Made by a program: the position numbers and the translations under genes
Notes under the pieces: generated by a model
What the model saw: only the letters and a program-made list of their open reading frames with translations
Databases searched by the model: none
Told to the model about the DNA's origin: nothing
NCBI RefSeq assembly: GCF_020520425.1
Contig: NC_079490.1
Location: 39,998,723-40,062,722, forward strand
From: Spinacia oleracea
Lineage: Eukaryota; Streptophyta; Magnoliopsida; Caryophyllales; Amaranthaceae
DNA: 64,000 nucleotides
Direction of reading: 5' to 3'
Shown here: piece after piece, positions 11,181 to 24,129 of the stretch
How positions within the stretch are numbered: the first letter of the stretch is position 1
How the letters are laid out: each line of letters starts with the position of its first letter

Positions 11181-12278
11181 TAATTCTTAATTTAATTCTT
11201 ACTACCACGGATCACAACTTGAATTAGCTGAAGGTCCACAATTTTCGTCGCCCAATCAAGGCCCGCCAGCTCAATGTGTATTATAACGAACCACAATATA
11301 ATAAAATCATAAAAGAAATTAAAAAACATACGGATTATGATTCATGTAGCCAGTGTCGAACTCCAACAAGATAACATCATGGCCAGCCTCCATGTTAGTT
11401 CTTTGTTATTTTTAGATTCCATGCACGGTGAACAGTCGACAAATCAATGATCCCGCATAAAGTCCTAAACCGATGAATATAAATAGGAACGCGTAGCCAA
11501 CCATAGATATGGCACAGTTTTGTCACCCAACATTTCGTTATGTTCCAGGCAACTCGCCCATACGCAAACGTTTCAAGGTGACATGCAAACTTAGAATGTT
11601 TTTCTCACTTCGTAGGCTCCACTTAGAGGACTAAGCGTCATTCAAATATTCAATTATGGGTTAAGGCAGATTCTTTACGATTGGTGTGTAGGTGCTTATT
11701 TATAGTTTCAGGCATGGTGTGTGGTGTAGCATTGAAGTTCAAATGATGGATAATCTATTGTTTGTGTGACTGTGTGAGTTAGGGTGCAATAAGGATTAGT
11801 GTTTTTTTTATAGATATCGTTTAATTTTCACTTCCTTCTCAAGTACTCCTTGTTCAATATTAGTTTCTTTAAAGCATTGATATTAAATACGGGAGAGATT
11901 GATGGAGAATGATGATTGACGAATTGCCTTCAGTACGTTTTTGTGAGTTGAGATAATTCTTTTCATTTTGGTTGCTGGAAAGAAACAAACAGGCCCGGTC
12001 ATTAAGTCGGTCCAGAAAATGGGCCGTAAAAATGAAGGTGGCTAAACAATTAATGGGCTAAATTTTGGTTGCTGGCTGGCTGTCTAGTCAGGTCGAGGGT
12101 TTGATCCCCAACCCTTCAATTTTGCAAGGGAAAAAATTAATGCGAATTATTTTTTTCATTTTCGCTATTAGCTCAAAAACCTATTACCAAATGTAATTAA
12201 TATCTACTACTCGCTAGTAAACATAATATTCATTATTATTAAGACCAGGGCCTCTAAATAAAATACGATACCAATTAT
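11181..12278. other. Intergenic region left of the gypsy insertion
   Basis: No coding frame or complete element is seen. A string GGTCGAGGGTTTGATCCCCA near 12092 looks like a Pol III B box. I could not place a matching A box upstream, so no tRNA or SINE is called. Confidence 0.4.
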
Positions 12279-12283
12279 AATGG

Positions 12284-15025
12284 TGTAACACCCCGACAAT
12301 TCTCCTTTTTCTAAAATAACCTTTTTTATAAATATACCTATGGAGAATTATCAAAGTATTATCGCCCGTGTGAAAACGTAATGGCTTATTCAGAATTTTG
12401 CAGCGGAAAGCATAAAACTAACTTTAGGTTTATAAATAATCGATTACAGATTTAATCCCAAAAACCAATCAACGAAAATAAGGAAATGTAAATAGTACGA
12501 CAAGTTTAAAGTCCAACTTAACAAAACCCGAATCACATAGCAAGACAAAATAAATACAAGCTCTCTAATCCCGATCCCAATGATGCATCATCTTCAAACC
12601 TGTAGATGGGCAACGCTTATTGATCCTTAGAGACTGCTCACCAAAAATGGGTCATCACAGGATCAATAAGGCATAGCCATGATCAACACACATAAACAAA
12701 GCACGTAATCAGCAAAGCTGAGTACTACATACTAAAACAATAATAATCCTAACATGATTCTATTAAACGAACAACCCTAACATGATACAAATAAAACATA
12801 AGCAAGGATAACCCAAAACATATTGACTTGAAGACTACATTTGACTGAACTAGACCTTTGTATCATTAACATTATTTAATTGAAATAGTTAATGGACCGA
12901 GTTGTCTACTAGAAGCCTTCACTAAAGAAGATGAGGTACGGGCGCGACTCCGTAACCCCAATGACCTGCGATATCGAGGAACTTTTGACTAAAATAGAAC
13001 CGGTGATCAATCCGGTCCAGAAAAAGCCATAGGCGACCCATGACCCCAACTCCTGATTGTCCGTCACTTCAGACGTGCACAGTCTAAAGCTATTGCTACT
13101 CAGTTTCACTTTACATGATTTACAAATTAAAACTCTGTTATGACTCAACAATCACATATATCCTACAATCACAATTATTCTCAACTGTTTTTATCTTGGA
13201 ATTAAGTAAGTGATCACAGAGGTATCAATCAAGACTTATTCCAATTAATTCAACCTTTCCTTTAATACTGATCAACCCCTCTATATGGGTATAGGTTTCA
13301 TCTTACTAAACAAGGTTCTCGGCCCTCATAATGTAGTGAAAAGCTAAAAGGGAGCAAGGATCAATCGATCTGAATCAATATATATATAAAATAATTTAGT
13401 GTTCCCAATCAACATGTTTGCATCAATCATCCATACTAACATGTTATAATTCTCGTAACGAAATATATGTTCAACATGTCCATCTAACAATATTAAACAT
13501 GTAATTTCAACCAAGTTCATCAACAATTTCAACATGGTTTCAACAAATAACACACATCTCCAAGCACACAAGTATGTACGTACCTTGTGTAAAAAAACTG
13601 ATAGGCCACTTTAACACTTTCAAAAGTCGCCTAAAGAGAATTCTCCGCCTAAAACAACCAACAAATAATCCCAATCAATTTCTAATCATTCGCAACCATA
13701 ATAAAGCATTCTAAATTGCATTCTAAACATAGTTAGAACCTTTCCCAATATCAAAACTTAAATATTTGACTTCCTAGCATCATAATTATTGAATTAGTGA
13801 TTGAAATTCGTTGAAAACTCTTCCTAAACATTATACTTTAATTTTCAGCAATATAAACTCGTTTACAAACTTCCCCAGCACCAAATTATCATGATCAGAG
13901 TATAAAAATAATAGTTTTAATCATTCCCAATCATTCTAACATGATTTGAAACCATTAAAACTTAAAATTCCCGCTTTAATTAATTCAAAATCTCGTTTCA
14001 ATCAATTTGTGAAATCTGAAAATTAATATTTCAATTATGCAAACATTAAAATCTGAAATTCATAATTGAATAATAAAAACTATACATTTAATTCAATAAA
14101 ACATAAATTACATAATTAAAACATAATTTAAAACATTTAATTCACTTAGGGTTTTTCAGGGATTAACCAAAAAGGAAGGGAGGACGAAGGTGGTCGGGGG
14201 TGAGAGGCACGGCTGGAGGCGGCAGAACTTTCTCGGCGGCCGCGAGTGGTGGTGGTGGTTGTGCGACACAAGCACGATTAAGGGGGAGCGAAAATAAAAG
14301 AAGACAAAAAACGAAGGAGAAAATAAGGATGGACAAGAGGGACTACCATGCAAAGGGACAACGTTTAGGCGACGACACGGTGGATGAAACAAGGCCACGA
14401 ACGCTGGTGGCAGCGTGGTAGCGGCGTTGTGCGAAAGACAGGAAACACGCACGTAAAGAGGAGAGCAAGAAATAAAATTGCGTGAAAAGAAGAACGAACA
14501 AGAAGAGAGGCGAGAAAGGAGAACGAAAGAGAGGAGGGAGTAATCGGCGGTGCGGCTCGCCGGTGGCTGGTGGCAGGAGGTCGGTGCGGCGGCTGGGCAG
14601 CAGCTAGAGAAAGCAGCGTGAGGGAGAAGGAAGTTTTGAGGGTTTTGGACTTTTACGTGAATTGTTGAAGGAGGGGTTTGCTTGTTTCATGTGTGAAGTA
14701 GAAAAGGGGATTATGGGGGTTTTGGGGTTTATAATATTGGGCTTTACCCCATTTGGGCTAGAATTAGGAATTTAGTTTTAGGATTTGAATCCGAAATCGA
14801 ATAGGATCATTTTCTAAATTCAATTAGTTTTCGTAATTCGATTTCTTTTCAACGTAAGATTCTAAAATTATTTTGATTTCGTAAATCGTTAAAATATTCA
14901 AAATGTAGTAAAATAAATATACGCTAATTATATATTTATTTCTAAAATTCATAAATTCTTATTTAAATATATTAAATATACGTTAAAATATATAAATAAC
15001 GTTTATAAATTTACGGGGGATTACA
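12284..15025 (-). repeat. Gypsy 3' LTR (left copy)
   Basis: 2742 bases, terminal TG...CA dinucleotides. It matches 51502-54393 along its length with roughly 2-3% substitutions by eye. It has only 11 bases of TA at 13378-13388, where the other LTR has about 145. The frames inside it (for example 12909-13151 and 14156-14452) also exist in the other LTR and are not called as genes. Confidence 0.93.
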
Positions 15026-15308
15026 ATCTACCTCTCTTAAAAGAAGTTTCGTCCCGATACTTGACACGAAAATTCACATATTTTTCCAAACTTTTCAACT
15101 TATTCTTATTGGAGAAGTACTTTGTGCCACTCTTGTGTACTCTTTTGCCAACTAAAAGTTACTTGTAATATTCGCGAACACATTTCCTTATGCGGAGAAT
15201 CTATTTACTTGCATCAACATGTATAATTTGCTAAAATAAGCATAAGAATGCATAAAAATACCAAAAAAATAGGTAAAAAGCGCGAATTTCTATCGCATTA
15301 TACCCCCC
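15026..15308 (-). promoter_or_regulatory. Gypsy polypurine tract and 3' untranslated region
   Basis: Directly inside the left LTR, the element strand reads AAGAGAGGTAGAT just before the LTR start TGTAAT, which is the expected place for the plus-strand primer. The remaining bases up to the integrase stop are noncoding. Confidence 0.7.
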
Positions 15309-16643
15309 TTAAAGAAAACGAGTTACGCCCTCGTAACTCACCTCGGAAAATAACTCTGGATACTTGATCTTCATTTCAGCTTCGGCTTCCCACGTTGCCT
15401 CTTCGTACTCGTGGTTCGACCAAAGCACTTTCACGATGCTGACGTCCTTATTGCGTGTACTACGCACCTTCCTATCGAGGATTTTCACAGGCCTTTCCTC
15501 GTATGTGAGGCTACTATCAATCTGGATTCTCTCCGGCTCTAAGATATGACGCTCATCGGGGATATACCGCTTTAGTTGGAAAATGTGAAATACGTCGTGC
15601 ATCTTTTCGAACTCCATTGGCAAGGCTAACTTGTATGCTACTTTCCCTATTCGTTGCAGAATCTCATATGGACCTACATATTTGGCACTTAGCTTGCCCT
15701 TTTTCCCAAATCTCATCACACCCTTGGTTGGTGATACTTTCAAGAACACTTTATCACTTACTGCAAACTCATCATCTCTCCTTTTCAAATCAGCATAACT
15801 CTTTTGCCTATCCTAGGCAGCCTGAATTCTAGCCTGAATCATCTTTACATTCCTGACAGTCTCTTCAATGAATTTCGTTCCCAAAACTATGTTTTCACTG
15901 AAATCATTCCAGCAAATGGGACTTCTACATTTTCTTCCATATAGTGCCTCAAAAGGTGTCATCTTAATGCTTGCATGGTAACTATTGTTGTATGAAAATT
16001 CGATCAAGTCTAGATGGTCCTCTCAACTACCCTTAAAGTCAATAGCACAAGCCCTCAACATATATTCCATAGTCTGGTTAGTTCTCTCAGTCTGACCATC
16101 GGTTGTAGGGCGGAAAGCAGTGCTCATTTTCAATGTTGTCCCAAGGTTGAACTGGACCTTTTGCCAAAATTTTGAGAGGAATCTTGAATCACGATCTAAA
16201 ATAATATCGATTGGGACCCCATGCAACCACACTACATGCTTAATGTAAGTCTTTGCAAGTTGTTTCTTTTTCTATGTCTCTTTAATCGGAATAAACACGG
16301 CTGATTTTGTTAGACGGTCCACAATCACCCAAATAGTATAATTTCCGTTCTTTGATCTAGGCAAGGCAGTAACAAAATCCATAGAAATGGAATCCCACTT
16401 CCATCCAGGCACTTCTAAAGGTTGAACTTTCCCCATGGGTCTTTTGTGGTCTATTTTGACTTTCTGACAGGTTAGGCATCTAGACACAAACTCAGCAACT
16501 TCCCGCTTCATATTGGGCCACCAATAGATCTGCTTAAGGTCCTTGTACAGTTTGTCACCCCCAGGGTGCACAAAATATGGAGTATTATGCCCCTCATCCA
16601 TAAGACGTCTCTTGAGTTCTTCACACGTACTTCTGTGGTACAC
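15309..16643 (-). pseudogene. Gypsy integrase with C-terminal chromodomain-like segment, broken
   Basis: Four open pieces follow in order. 16272-16643 has the HHCC zinc-binding region (HPGGDKLYKDL...CLTCQKVK) and the first catalytic Asp region (SISMDFVTALP). 16023-16232 carries the second Asp (LDRDSRF) and the Glu region (DGQTERTNQTME). 15813-16007 has SYHASIKMTPFEALYGRKC. 15309-15788 ends with VLWSNHEYEEATWEAE and KYPELF, the chromodomain-like tail of plant chromovirus integrases. The pieces are separated by stops, including a probable Gln-to-stop near 15815 and a Trp-to-stop near 16020. Chromodomains of this type direct integration toward particular chromatin. Confidence 0.9.
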
Positions 16644-16805
16644 ACCATCTCCCTTTGAACCTCAAAGTACCATCATCATGAATCTTGAAATCTACTTCCT
16701 TCCCTTGCCCCATCTTTTCTTTGATCTTTTCTAAGTATTCATCCCCAGCTTGACTTTCTTTAATCTCTTCGAATATGGACAGCCCCAATGATAATGCACT
16801 CAGTC
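16644..16805 (-). pseudogene. Gypsy RNase H-integrase linker, decayed
   Basis: Minus-strand sequence between the RNase H and integrase pieces. It retains the polyprotein spacing but has no open frame, as expected for a decayed linker. Confidence 0.6.
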
Positions 16806-17399
16806 TTACTTTTGATTTACTATTTCCAGGCTAAGTTTCTGAATATCTCGACACAACTCCCCAGGAACTACCAAGACAATCATACTATGGCTCGATTTCC
16901 TACTCAATGCATCGGCAACCACATTTTCTTTCCCCTCATGGTACTGGATGTTCAAATCATAATCCTTGATCAGCTCTAACCATCTTCTTTGTCTCATGTT
17001 GAGGTCTTTTTGGGTGAAATTGTATTTTAGGCTTTTGTGGTCTGTAAAGATCTTACATGTTGCCCCATAGAGGTAATCTCTCCAAATTTTCAAAGCGAAA
17101 ACAATCGCAACTAGCTCTAGATCGTGGGTAGGGTAATTAGCTTCATACGGTTTCAATTGACGCGACGCATGTGAAATCACCTTCCCTTTTTGCTGCAACA
17201 CACACCCCAAACCATTCTTCGAAGCATCACTATACACCTCAAACCCCTCATTCCCATCAGGCAACGTCAAAACTGGTGCAGAGGTTAAACGCTCTTTTAG
17301 AATTTGGAAAGCTTCCTCACATTTTTCACTCCACTCAAATTTTGATTCCTTCTTCATCAAATTGGTCATGGGTCTTGCCATATTTGAGAAATCTCTCAC
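16806..17399 (-). pseudogene. Gypsy RNase H domain
   Basis: An open piece of 197 residues carries the Ty3/gypsy RNase H pattern: [16 protein letters not shown] (first Asp), [18 protein letters not shown] (Glu), FTDHKSLKY (Asp) and VADALSRK near the end. It follows the reverse transcriptase connection region ([18 protein letters not shown]). The order with neighbours is normal for gypsy pol. Confidence 0.92.
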
Positions 17400-17733
17400 A
17401 AATCTCCTATAATACCCAGCTAGGCCTAGGAAACTTCAGATATCAGACACATTCTTTGGAGTTGGCCACTCACTCACAGCTTGAATCTTGGCAGGATCCA
17501 CAGAGATTCCTTCCTTTGACACATAATGACCCAAAAATGCTACCTTTTCCAGACGAAACTCACACTTAGAGAACTTTGCATACAACTGGTTCTTCCTAAG
17601 CGTCTCCAATATAACCCTCAAATGCTTATCATGTTCCTTTTCACTCCTTGAATAGATCAGAATATCATCAATGAATACCTCAACAAACTTATCTAGGAAT
17701 TCGTGGAAAATCCTATTCATCAAATCCATAAAT
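17400..17733 (-). pseudogene. Gypsy reverse transcriptase, C-terminal half
   Basis: Minus-strand sequence starting right at the copia A target site encodes [15 protein letters not shown], the catalytic FIDDILIYS box and [14 protein letters not shown]. The open frame at 17436-17762 begins with about ten codons contributed by the copia LTR, which are not part of the gypsy protein. The N-terminal half lies 19.6 kb to the right, beyond copia A. Confidence 0.92.
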
Positions 17734-19111
17734 TGTTCGGTTATGATACATATGAACAACATAAATCATGCGGAAAAACCTTAATGCCAGGAATCATATT
17801 AATTGCACATAATCATATAATTAGTCTAGTATGCATACACTTTGTAGCGTGCCCTCCCTAGCTGCGCCCGAACCGAACAAGAACAAGTCTTTAGGACTCC
17901 AAGTGTCGTCCCTCCGTAGAAAGTCCACAGCACGTCCGGATCCGCCTTAAGATTGACCAACTAGAATCGCCCTTAAGGTACTTAAGATTTTCGGCTAATA
18001 TGGGCAATATTATGACTGAATTTTGCTCTCAAAATGTCACTCTGAATACTTGAAAAAACTCTTCCATAAATTGTGAACCTAGGCACATATTTATAGGGCT
18101 ATGGAAAGGGATTTAGATTCCTATTAAGATACTAATTAGTTTAATTAGAATTTCATTAGAACTCTTTTAAACTAATTCTATCTATTAGGATTAGGAATTA
18201 ATCATAGAAAGAATTCCATTAGCTTTAGGATTCGTATTGAACACAAACGTTGCACGACCACGAGCATGCCGCACAGCCCGCGCAAGCCTTGAGGCCCACA
18301 CGAGCAGGCGCAGCTCGCAGCCCACGAGCGTCAGCCCACCCGCGCGCGCGCGCCTTGGCCTTGCTGGGCCTGGCGTGGTTTTGGCTGCGTTGTGTTGGGC
18401 GCTTGGCTTGCTGGACGCGGGCTTGGCTTCGTGCTGGGCCTTCGTCTAGCAAGTCTCGTCCGATGCTAATTCGTACGATGCGCTTCTGATTAATTTCCCG
18501 ATTCCGGAATTCATTTCCGATACGAACAATATTTAACATTTCCGATTCCGGAATTAATTTCCGTTTCGAACAAATATTTAATATTTCCGTTTCCGGAATT
18601 ATTTTCCGATTCCAATAATATTTCCGATTCCGACAATATTTCCGTTTCCGGCAATATTTCAGATTCCGGCAATATTTCCATTTCCGATAATATTTTCCGA
18701 TACGTACCATGTTTCCGGCAACATCTACGACTTGGATAATATTTATATTTCCGATACGATCCATATTTCCGTTTCCGGCAATATCATCGTTTCCGGAGTA
18801 TTCATTGTTTGCCTTTGACGATCTCAGCTCCCACTGAAACCAAGATCTGTCGATTCCGAATATCCATAGATGGAGTATTTAATGCCATTAAATACTTGAT
18901 CCGTTTACGTACTATTTGTGTGACCCTACGGGTTCAGTCAAGAGTAAGCTATGGATTAATATCATTAATTCCACTTGAACTGAAGCGGCCTCTAGCTAGG
19001 CATTCAGCTCACTTGATCTCACTTAATTATTAACTTGTTAATTAATCCTGAACCGCATTTATTAGACTTAACATTGAATGCATACTTGGACCAAAGGCAT
19101 TATTTCCTTCA
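17734..19111 (-). repeat. Copia A 3' LTR (left copy)
   Basis: 1378 bases, TG...CA. It contains an AT-rich part, a GC-rich island (about 18250-18470) and a degenerate array of TTTCCG/TTCCGG strings (about 18487-18800). It lacks about 20 bases within the GC island that the right LTR has. A frame of 179 codons (18225-18764, minus) is discussed under findings. Confidence 0.95.
18487..18800. repeat. TTTCCG/TTCCGG degenerate array in LTR
   Basis: About 20 imperfect short units built from ATTTCCG(A/T)TTCCGG and AATATTTCCG. Equivalent arrays occur in the other LTRs at about 36675-36990, 41145-41455 and 50225-50540. On the element strand the array lies about 300-630 bases from the start of U3, where promoter or enhancer repeats would be expected. 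That role is inferred only. Confidence 0.8.
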
Positions 19112-20096
19112 GTCTCCCACTTGTCCTTAGGGACAAGTGTGCATTTCCTAATTCCTTTGTCGCTCGATGCTTGCTCTTGAACATAAGGTAAGAGTTGTCA
19201 TCCTTATTATGTCCAGAGGTGTTTCTCGGTTTCAGAGTTCAACTGATCAAATAAACAGATAATCATAGCCTATGATTCATCTGATCACGGCCATGCATTT
19301 TACAGTTTCTCGCTCTCCGAGTGGCCTTGTACAACTTTCAGCATCTCATCCCGATTTATGGGTGGACAATCCCAATCTTGCGATCTTGAGATTAGACTTC
19401 GTTTGATAGGTGATTACCTGAGCGTTGCCTTTATGGCCTCCTTTTACGGTGCGACGGTTGACAACGTCAAAGTAAGCAGTTCTCAAACAAGTAATCTCAA
19501 ATCACTCAGGTATTGAGGATTAGTGTCTAATAATTTTAATGAAATTTACTTATGATAGATTTTCATCTCTTACAGTAAAGTTTCATAGGTCTGTCCGATA
19601 ATAGTCTTCCCAAAGTAAGTACCTATGCAAATGATTACGACATTGCCATGTCCACATAGTTCAAGAAACAGAACTACTAGTCATCTTGCATTCTAGTCGT
19701 CTAACGTTTTCTATACGTCCATCTTATAGATAACTCCGACCAGGGACCATTTTCAACTTTTGACATTCAAGTTCACTTGATAGACATTTCTTAGTCACAG
19801 GACTGGTCCTGAGAGTCTATCTTGAATATTTCGTCAAATTGAAGGGACTCATCATTTAATAAACCACACATTAAATGGAAAAATGAATTCTATTCATTTA
19901 TGTGAATGATTAACCAATAATGTTTTACAAAGTATTAAACTCTAAAACTTTAAAACATTAAACAAGGACATCAAATCCATTCTCCAACATGCTTGATTCC
20001 CATAGCTGCAGTGTGCGAGTTGTGCTTCGCATGCGGCAGAGGTTTAGTTAATGGATCTGAGATGTTGTCATCAGTTCCAATCTTGCTTATCTCGAC
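19112..20096 (-). other. Copia A polypurine tract and 3' untranslated region
   Basis: The element strand has ACAAGTGGGAGAC immediately before the LTR (19112-19124), a standard copia polypurine tract. The same tract sits beside the 3' LTR in elements B and C. About 750 bases next to it are very similar to element C (41769-42520), after which the two diverge. Confidence 0.85.
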
Positions 20097-20666
20097 TTAT
20101 TTTCTTTCAACGAACTCTCGTAGAAGGTGAAATCTACGAAGTACATGCTTGACTCTTTGGTGGCGTCTAGGCTCCTTTGCCTGTGCAAAAGCTCCATTAT
20201 TATCACAATACAGAGCTATTGGTCCTTTAATGGAGGGGACTACACCAAGTTCACCTATGAACTTCCTTAGCCATATAGCTTCCTTTGCTGCTTCATGTGC
20301 AGCAATGTACTCCGCTTCAGTTGTAGAATCCGTAATGGTGCTTTGCTTAGCACTTTTCCAGCTTACTGCACCTCCGTTGAGGCAGAAGACAAACCCAGAC
20401 TGTGATCTGAAATCATCTTTGTCGGTTTGGAAACTTGCGTCCGTATAGCCTTTAACAATTAATTCATCATCTCCACCATAGACCAGGAAATCATCTTTGT
20501 GCCTTTTCAGGTACTTCAGAATGTTCTTGGCATCAGCCCAATGTGCCTCTCCTAGGTCTGATTGGTATCTGCTCGTACCACTGAGTGCATACGCAGCATC
20601 CGGGCGTGTACATATCATAGCATACATTATTGAACCAATCAATGATGCGTATGGAATCCCATTCAT
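20097..20666 (-). pseudogene. Copia A RNase H domain
   Basis: An open piece carries the copia RNase H pattern: SLIGSIMYAMICTRPDAAYA, GYTDASFQTDKDD, SWKSAKQSTITDSTTEAEY and ALYCDNNGA. It is in frame with the reverse transcriptase piece on its right but separated from it by a stop near 20697. It ends at a stop right after FVERK, close to the usual C-terminus. Confidence 0.92.
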
Positions 20667-20696
20667 TCGTCTACACTCGTCAAGTGTTTTTGGGCA

Positions 20697-21528
20697 CTAA
20701 GTCTTGCTTAGAGTCATTCCATGAGACATGGGTAGGTAGCCTCGCTTGGAGTCTGCCATCTTGAACCTTTCAAGCACCTTATTGATATAAGTGCTTTGAC
20801 TAAGTCCAATCATCCTTTTAGATCTATCTCTGTAAATCTTGATGCCCAGTATGTAATGTGCTTCTCCTAGATCCTTCATCGAAAAACATTTCCCAAGCCA
20901 AATCTTGTCAGAGTTTAACATAGGAATGTCATTTCCGATAAGTAATATGTCGTCGACATATAATACTAGAAAAGCAATTTTGCTCCCACTGACTTTCTTG
21001 TATACACAACATTCGTCTGCGTTCTTGATGAAACCAAAGTCACTAACTGCTTCATCAAAACGTATATTCCAGCTCCTTTGTGCTTGCTTCAATCCGTAGA
21101 TTGATTTCTTAAGCTTGCATACCTTTTTAGCATTCTTTGGATCCTCAAAACCCTTAGGCTGTGTCATAAACACAGTTTCTTTTAAAATGTCGTTTAAGAA
21201 AGCGGTTTTGACATCCATCTGCCATATTTCGTAATCGTAAATATGCAGCGATTTCTAACATTATCCGAATAGACTTTAGCATTGCACCTGGTGAAAAGGT
21301 TTCATCGTAATCCACACCGTGGACTTGCCTGTATCCTTTTGCAACCAATCTAGCTTTGAAAACTTCAAGTTTCTCATCCTTGTCCTTTTTCAGTTTGAAA
21401 ACCCATTTGCTTCCTATGGCTTGGTAGCCATCTGGCAAATCGACCAAATCCCAAACTTGGTTTTCAGACATGGAGTCTAATTCAGATTGCATGGCTTCTT
21501 GCCATTGCTTGGAGCTAGGGCTCGTCAT
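20697..21528 (-). pseudogene. Copia A reverse transcriptase, frameshifted
   Basis: Two overlapping pieces. 21154-21528 has MTSPSSKQWQEAMQSE, NQVWDLVDLP, KARLVAKGYRQVHGVDYDE and TFSP. 20697-21218 has MDVKTAFLND, the SIYGLKQAQRSW string and the catalytic YVDDILLIGN. They are in different frames, so there is a frameshift between about 21154 and 21218. The first piece is in the same frame as the integrase piece, separated by one stop at 21532-21534. Confidence 0.93.
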
Positions 21529-21531
21529 AGC

Positions 21532-23424
21532 TTATTTGTAAGTCGCAGGTTCATCACTTTCAAGTAATAGAACGTCATAGCTCTCGTTCATCAAAATACC
21601 TAAGTACCTTTCCGGTTGAGATCTATATCTTTGCGATCTACGCGGGGTTACATTTCTAGATGGTCCATGATTCTCACCAGATTCTTCTAAAGATCTCTGA
21701 GTTTCATCCTGAATGTCATCTTGAGCATTCTCTAGAGTTTGTTGTTCGACTCGAATTTCTTCGAGGTCTACTTTTCTCCCACTTGTCATTTTGGAAATGT
21801 GATCCTGTTCCAAAAATATACCATCTCGAGCAACAAACACCTTGTTCTCAGATGTATTGTAGAAGTAATAGCCCTTTGTTTCCTTTGGGTAGCCAACAAG
21901 GATACATTTGTCAGATTTTGGATGAAGTTTGTCTGAAATTAATCGTTTGACGTAAACTTCACATCCCCAAATCTTAAGAAAAGACACTTTTGGAGGCTTT
22001 CCAAACCATAACTCATATGGAGTCTTTTCAACAGCTTTAGACGGAGCTCTATTTATAGTGAGTGCAGCTGTATTTAGTGCATGTCCCCAAAATTCTATTG
22101 GAAGTTCGGCCTGACCCATCATTGATCTAACCATGTCTAGCAAGGTTTTGTTCCTCCGTTCCGACACACCGTTCCATTGTGGTGTTCCAGGAGGAGTCAA
22201 TTCTGATAGAATTCCACATTCTTTCAGATGGTCATCAAATTCATAGCTCAGATATTCACCGCCTGTGTCAGACCGCGGTGCCTTAATCTTCTTGCCTAAT
22301 TGATTCTCTACTTCCCTCTGAAATTCCTTGAATTTGTCAAAGGATTCAGACTTATGCTTCATTAGGTAGACATAACCATATCTACTGAAGTCATCAGTGA
22401 AAGTGATAAAGTAGCTGAAACCACCTCTAGCATTTGTACTCATTGATCCACATACATCTGTATGGATTAAACCCAATAGTTCAGTTGCTCTTTCTCCAAC
22501 TTTAGAGAAAGGTTGTTTTGTCATTTTGCCAAGTAAACATGATTCACACTTACCATAATCCTCTAAGTCAAATGGTTCTAGAATTCCTTCCTTTTGAAGT
22601 CTTTCTATGCGTTTCAAGTTAATATGGCCTAATCGACAATGCCACAGATAGGTGAGATCTGAATCATCCCTTTTGGCCTTTTTGGTATTTATGTTATAAA
22701 CTTGTTTGTCGTGATCTAATAAATAAAGTCCATTGACTAATCTAGCAGATCCATAAAACATCTCTTTAAAATAAAACGAACAACTATTGTCTTTTATTAA
22801 AAAGGAAAATCCCTTAGCATCTAAGCAAGAAACAGAAATGATGTTTTTAGTAAGACTTGGAACATGGAAACAGTCTTCCAGTTCCAAAACTAGCCCGGAG
22901 GGCAACGACAAATAATAAGTTCCTACAGCTAATGCAGCAATCCGTGCTCCATTTCCCACTCGTAGGTCGACTTCACCCTTGCTTAACCTTCTACTTCTTC
23001 TTAGTCCCTGTGAATTGGAACACAAGTGTGAGCCACAACCTGTATCTAATACCCAAGAAGTTGAATTACCAAGTATACAGTCTATAACGAAAATACCTGA
23101 AGATGGAACGACTGTTCCGATCTTCTGATCTTCCTTAAGCTTTTGACATTCTCTTTTGTAATGGCCTATTCCATCACAATAAAGACAACTTGATGTGGAC
23201 TTGTCCTGCTTTGATTTAGCATTGCCCTTGGACTTTCCACCTTTCTTGAAGGGTCTCCCTTTAGCCTTGAGTAAATATTTGGCTTCACAGTCGAGTATTA
23301 TCTCAGCCTTTCTGACAAGGTGAACAAATTCTGCAACTGTTTCTTCTCTTGGTTCACTTAGGTATAGTTGCTTGAAGCGACCAAACCCACTGTGCAGTGA
23401 ATTGAGCAAGATAGAGACTGTCAT
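21532..23424 (-). pseudogene. Copia A gag zinc knuckle, protease and integrase
   Basis: The longest surviving frame of element A (630 codons) contains, in order, a zinc knuckle CLYCDGIGHYKREC (CX2CX4HX4C) and the aspartic protease site WVLDTGCGSH. Integrase follows with its HHCC region (HCRLGHIN...CESCLLGK), catalytic HTDVCG, RSDTGGEY and SERRNKTLLDM, and the integrase C-terminal region FLKIWGCEVYVKR. The first ATG is not the true start; upstream gag is in another frame, so a frameshift falls near 23424-23470. It resembles the pol of Tnt1-94-type plant elements; I do not assign a clade. Confidence 0.93.
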
Positions 23425-23956
23425 CCTTTCGCTTATTGGTGTTCCTAGCAGACTTAGGATCTAAATATGAAAGCATAAGCTCCACATGGAACCTTAGTGG
23501 GACGCCTACCCTTTGTTTAGTGCGAAGGAGCTGAACATGTGTTTCTTGGACCTCCATCCTATAACACCTGTTAGGAGAACTAACCTTTAGACCAGATATT
23601 GATTCAATCAACTCATGGACGTTTAGGTGCCTGTCCTCCGTGCTTCCACGACAGATATCCCTCAGATTCTTGATGAGTGTAAAAGGTTTGTAAGCTACAA
23701 ACCTTCTAGCCCATTCATCAGGGATATTGTTCAGCATGAGACTCATAACCTTTTTGAGATCCGCATCCCAGGCGGCAAATCTTTCAGGGGTCATGTCTCT
23801 GGCATAGTAGCTTGGCATGGGATGTAACAGTACATACTCAAGTCCATTGAGTCTGACTATTTCAACTAGCTTAGCTTCCCATTCAAGAAAATTTGTTAGG
23901 TTCAACTTGACCATAAGCTCAGAACCCATGATGATGTTTTGATTGTTGTTTTCCAT
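23354..23956 (-). pseudogene. Copia A gag, N-terminal part
   Basis: This begins at an ATG at 23956 (MENNNQNIIMGSELM) and has the copia gag layout: NFLEWEAKLVEIVRLNGLE near the N-terminus and HLNVHELIESISGLKV in the middle. It passes out of frame into the zinc-knuckle and protease frame. Only about 170 bases separate its start from the inserted element B, which lies in the leader. Confidence 0.85.
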
Positions 23957-24129
23957 AGTAAAACTACAATAGAAAAAGAATAAACAAATAAATAATCATT
24001 CACGGTTTCTCTTAATAAACTCAAATTCTAGCATGCATGCATAATTTAATGTTTATTAAGCATTTTATTCAAGTTATGTGTTCCGGCAGGTGTGAATAAA
24101 ATGATTCCAATATCCTAAAACCATTGAAA

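Noticed and set aside
12092..12112. tRNA gene or SINE suggested by a Pol III B-box-like string
   Set aside because: No A box at the correct distance and no cloverleaf could be drawn.
12909..13151. 80-codon frame present in both gypsy LTRs (also 52127-52369)
   Set aside because: Two LTRs are copies by origin, so shared openness is not evidence of coding. No known domain.
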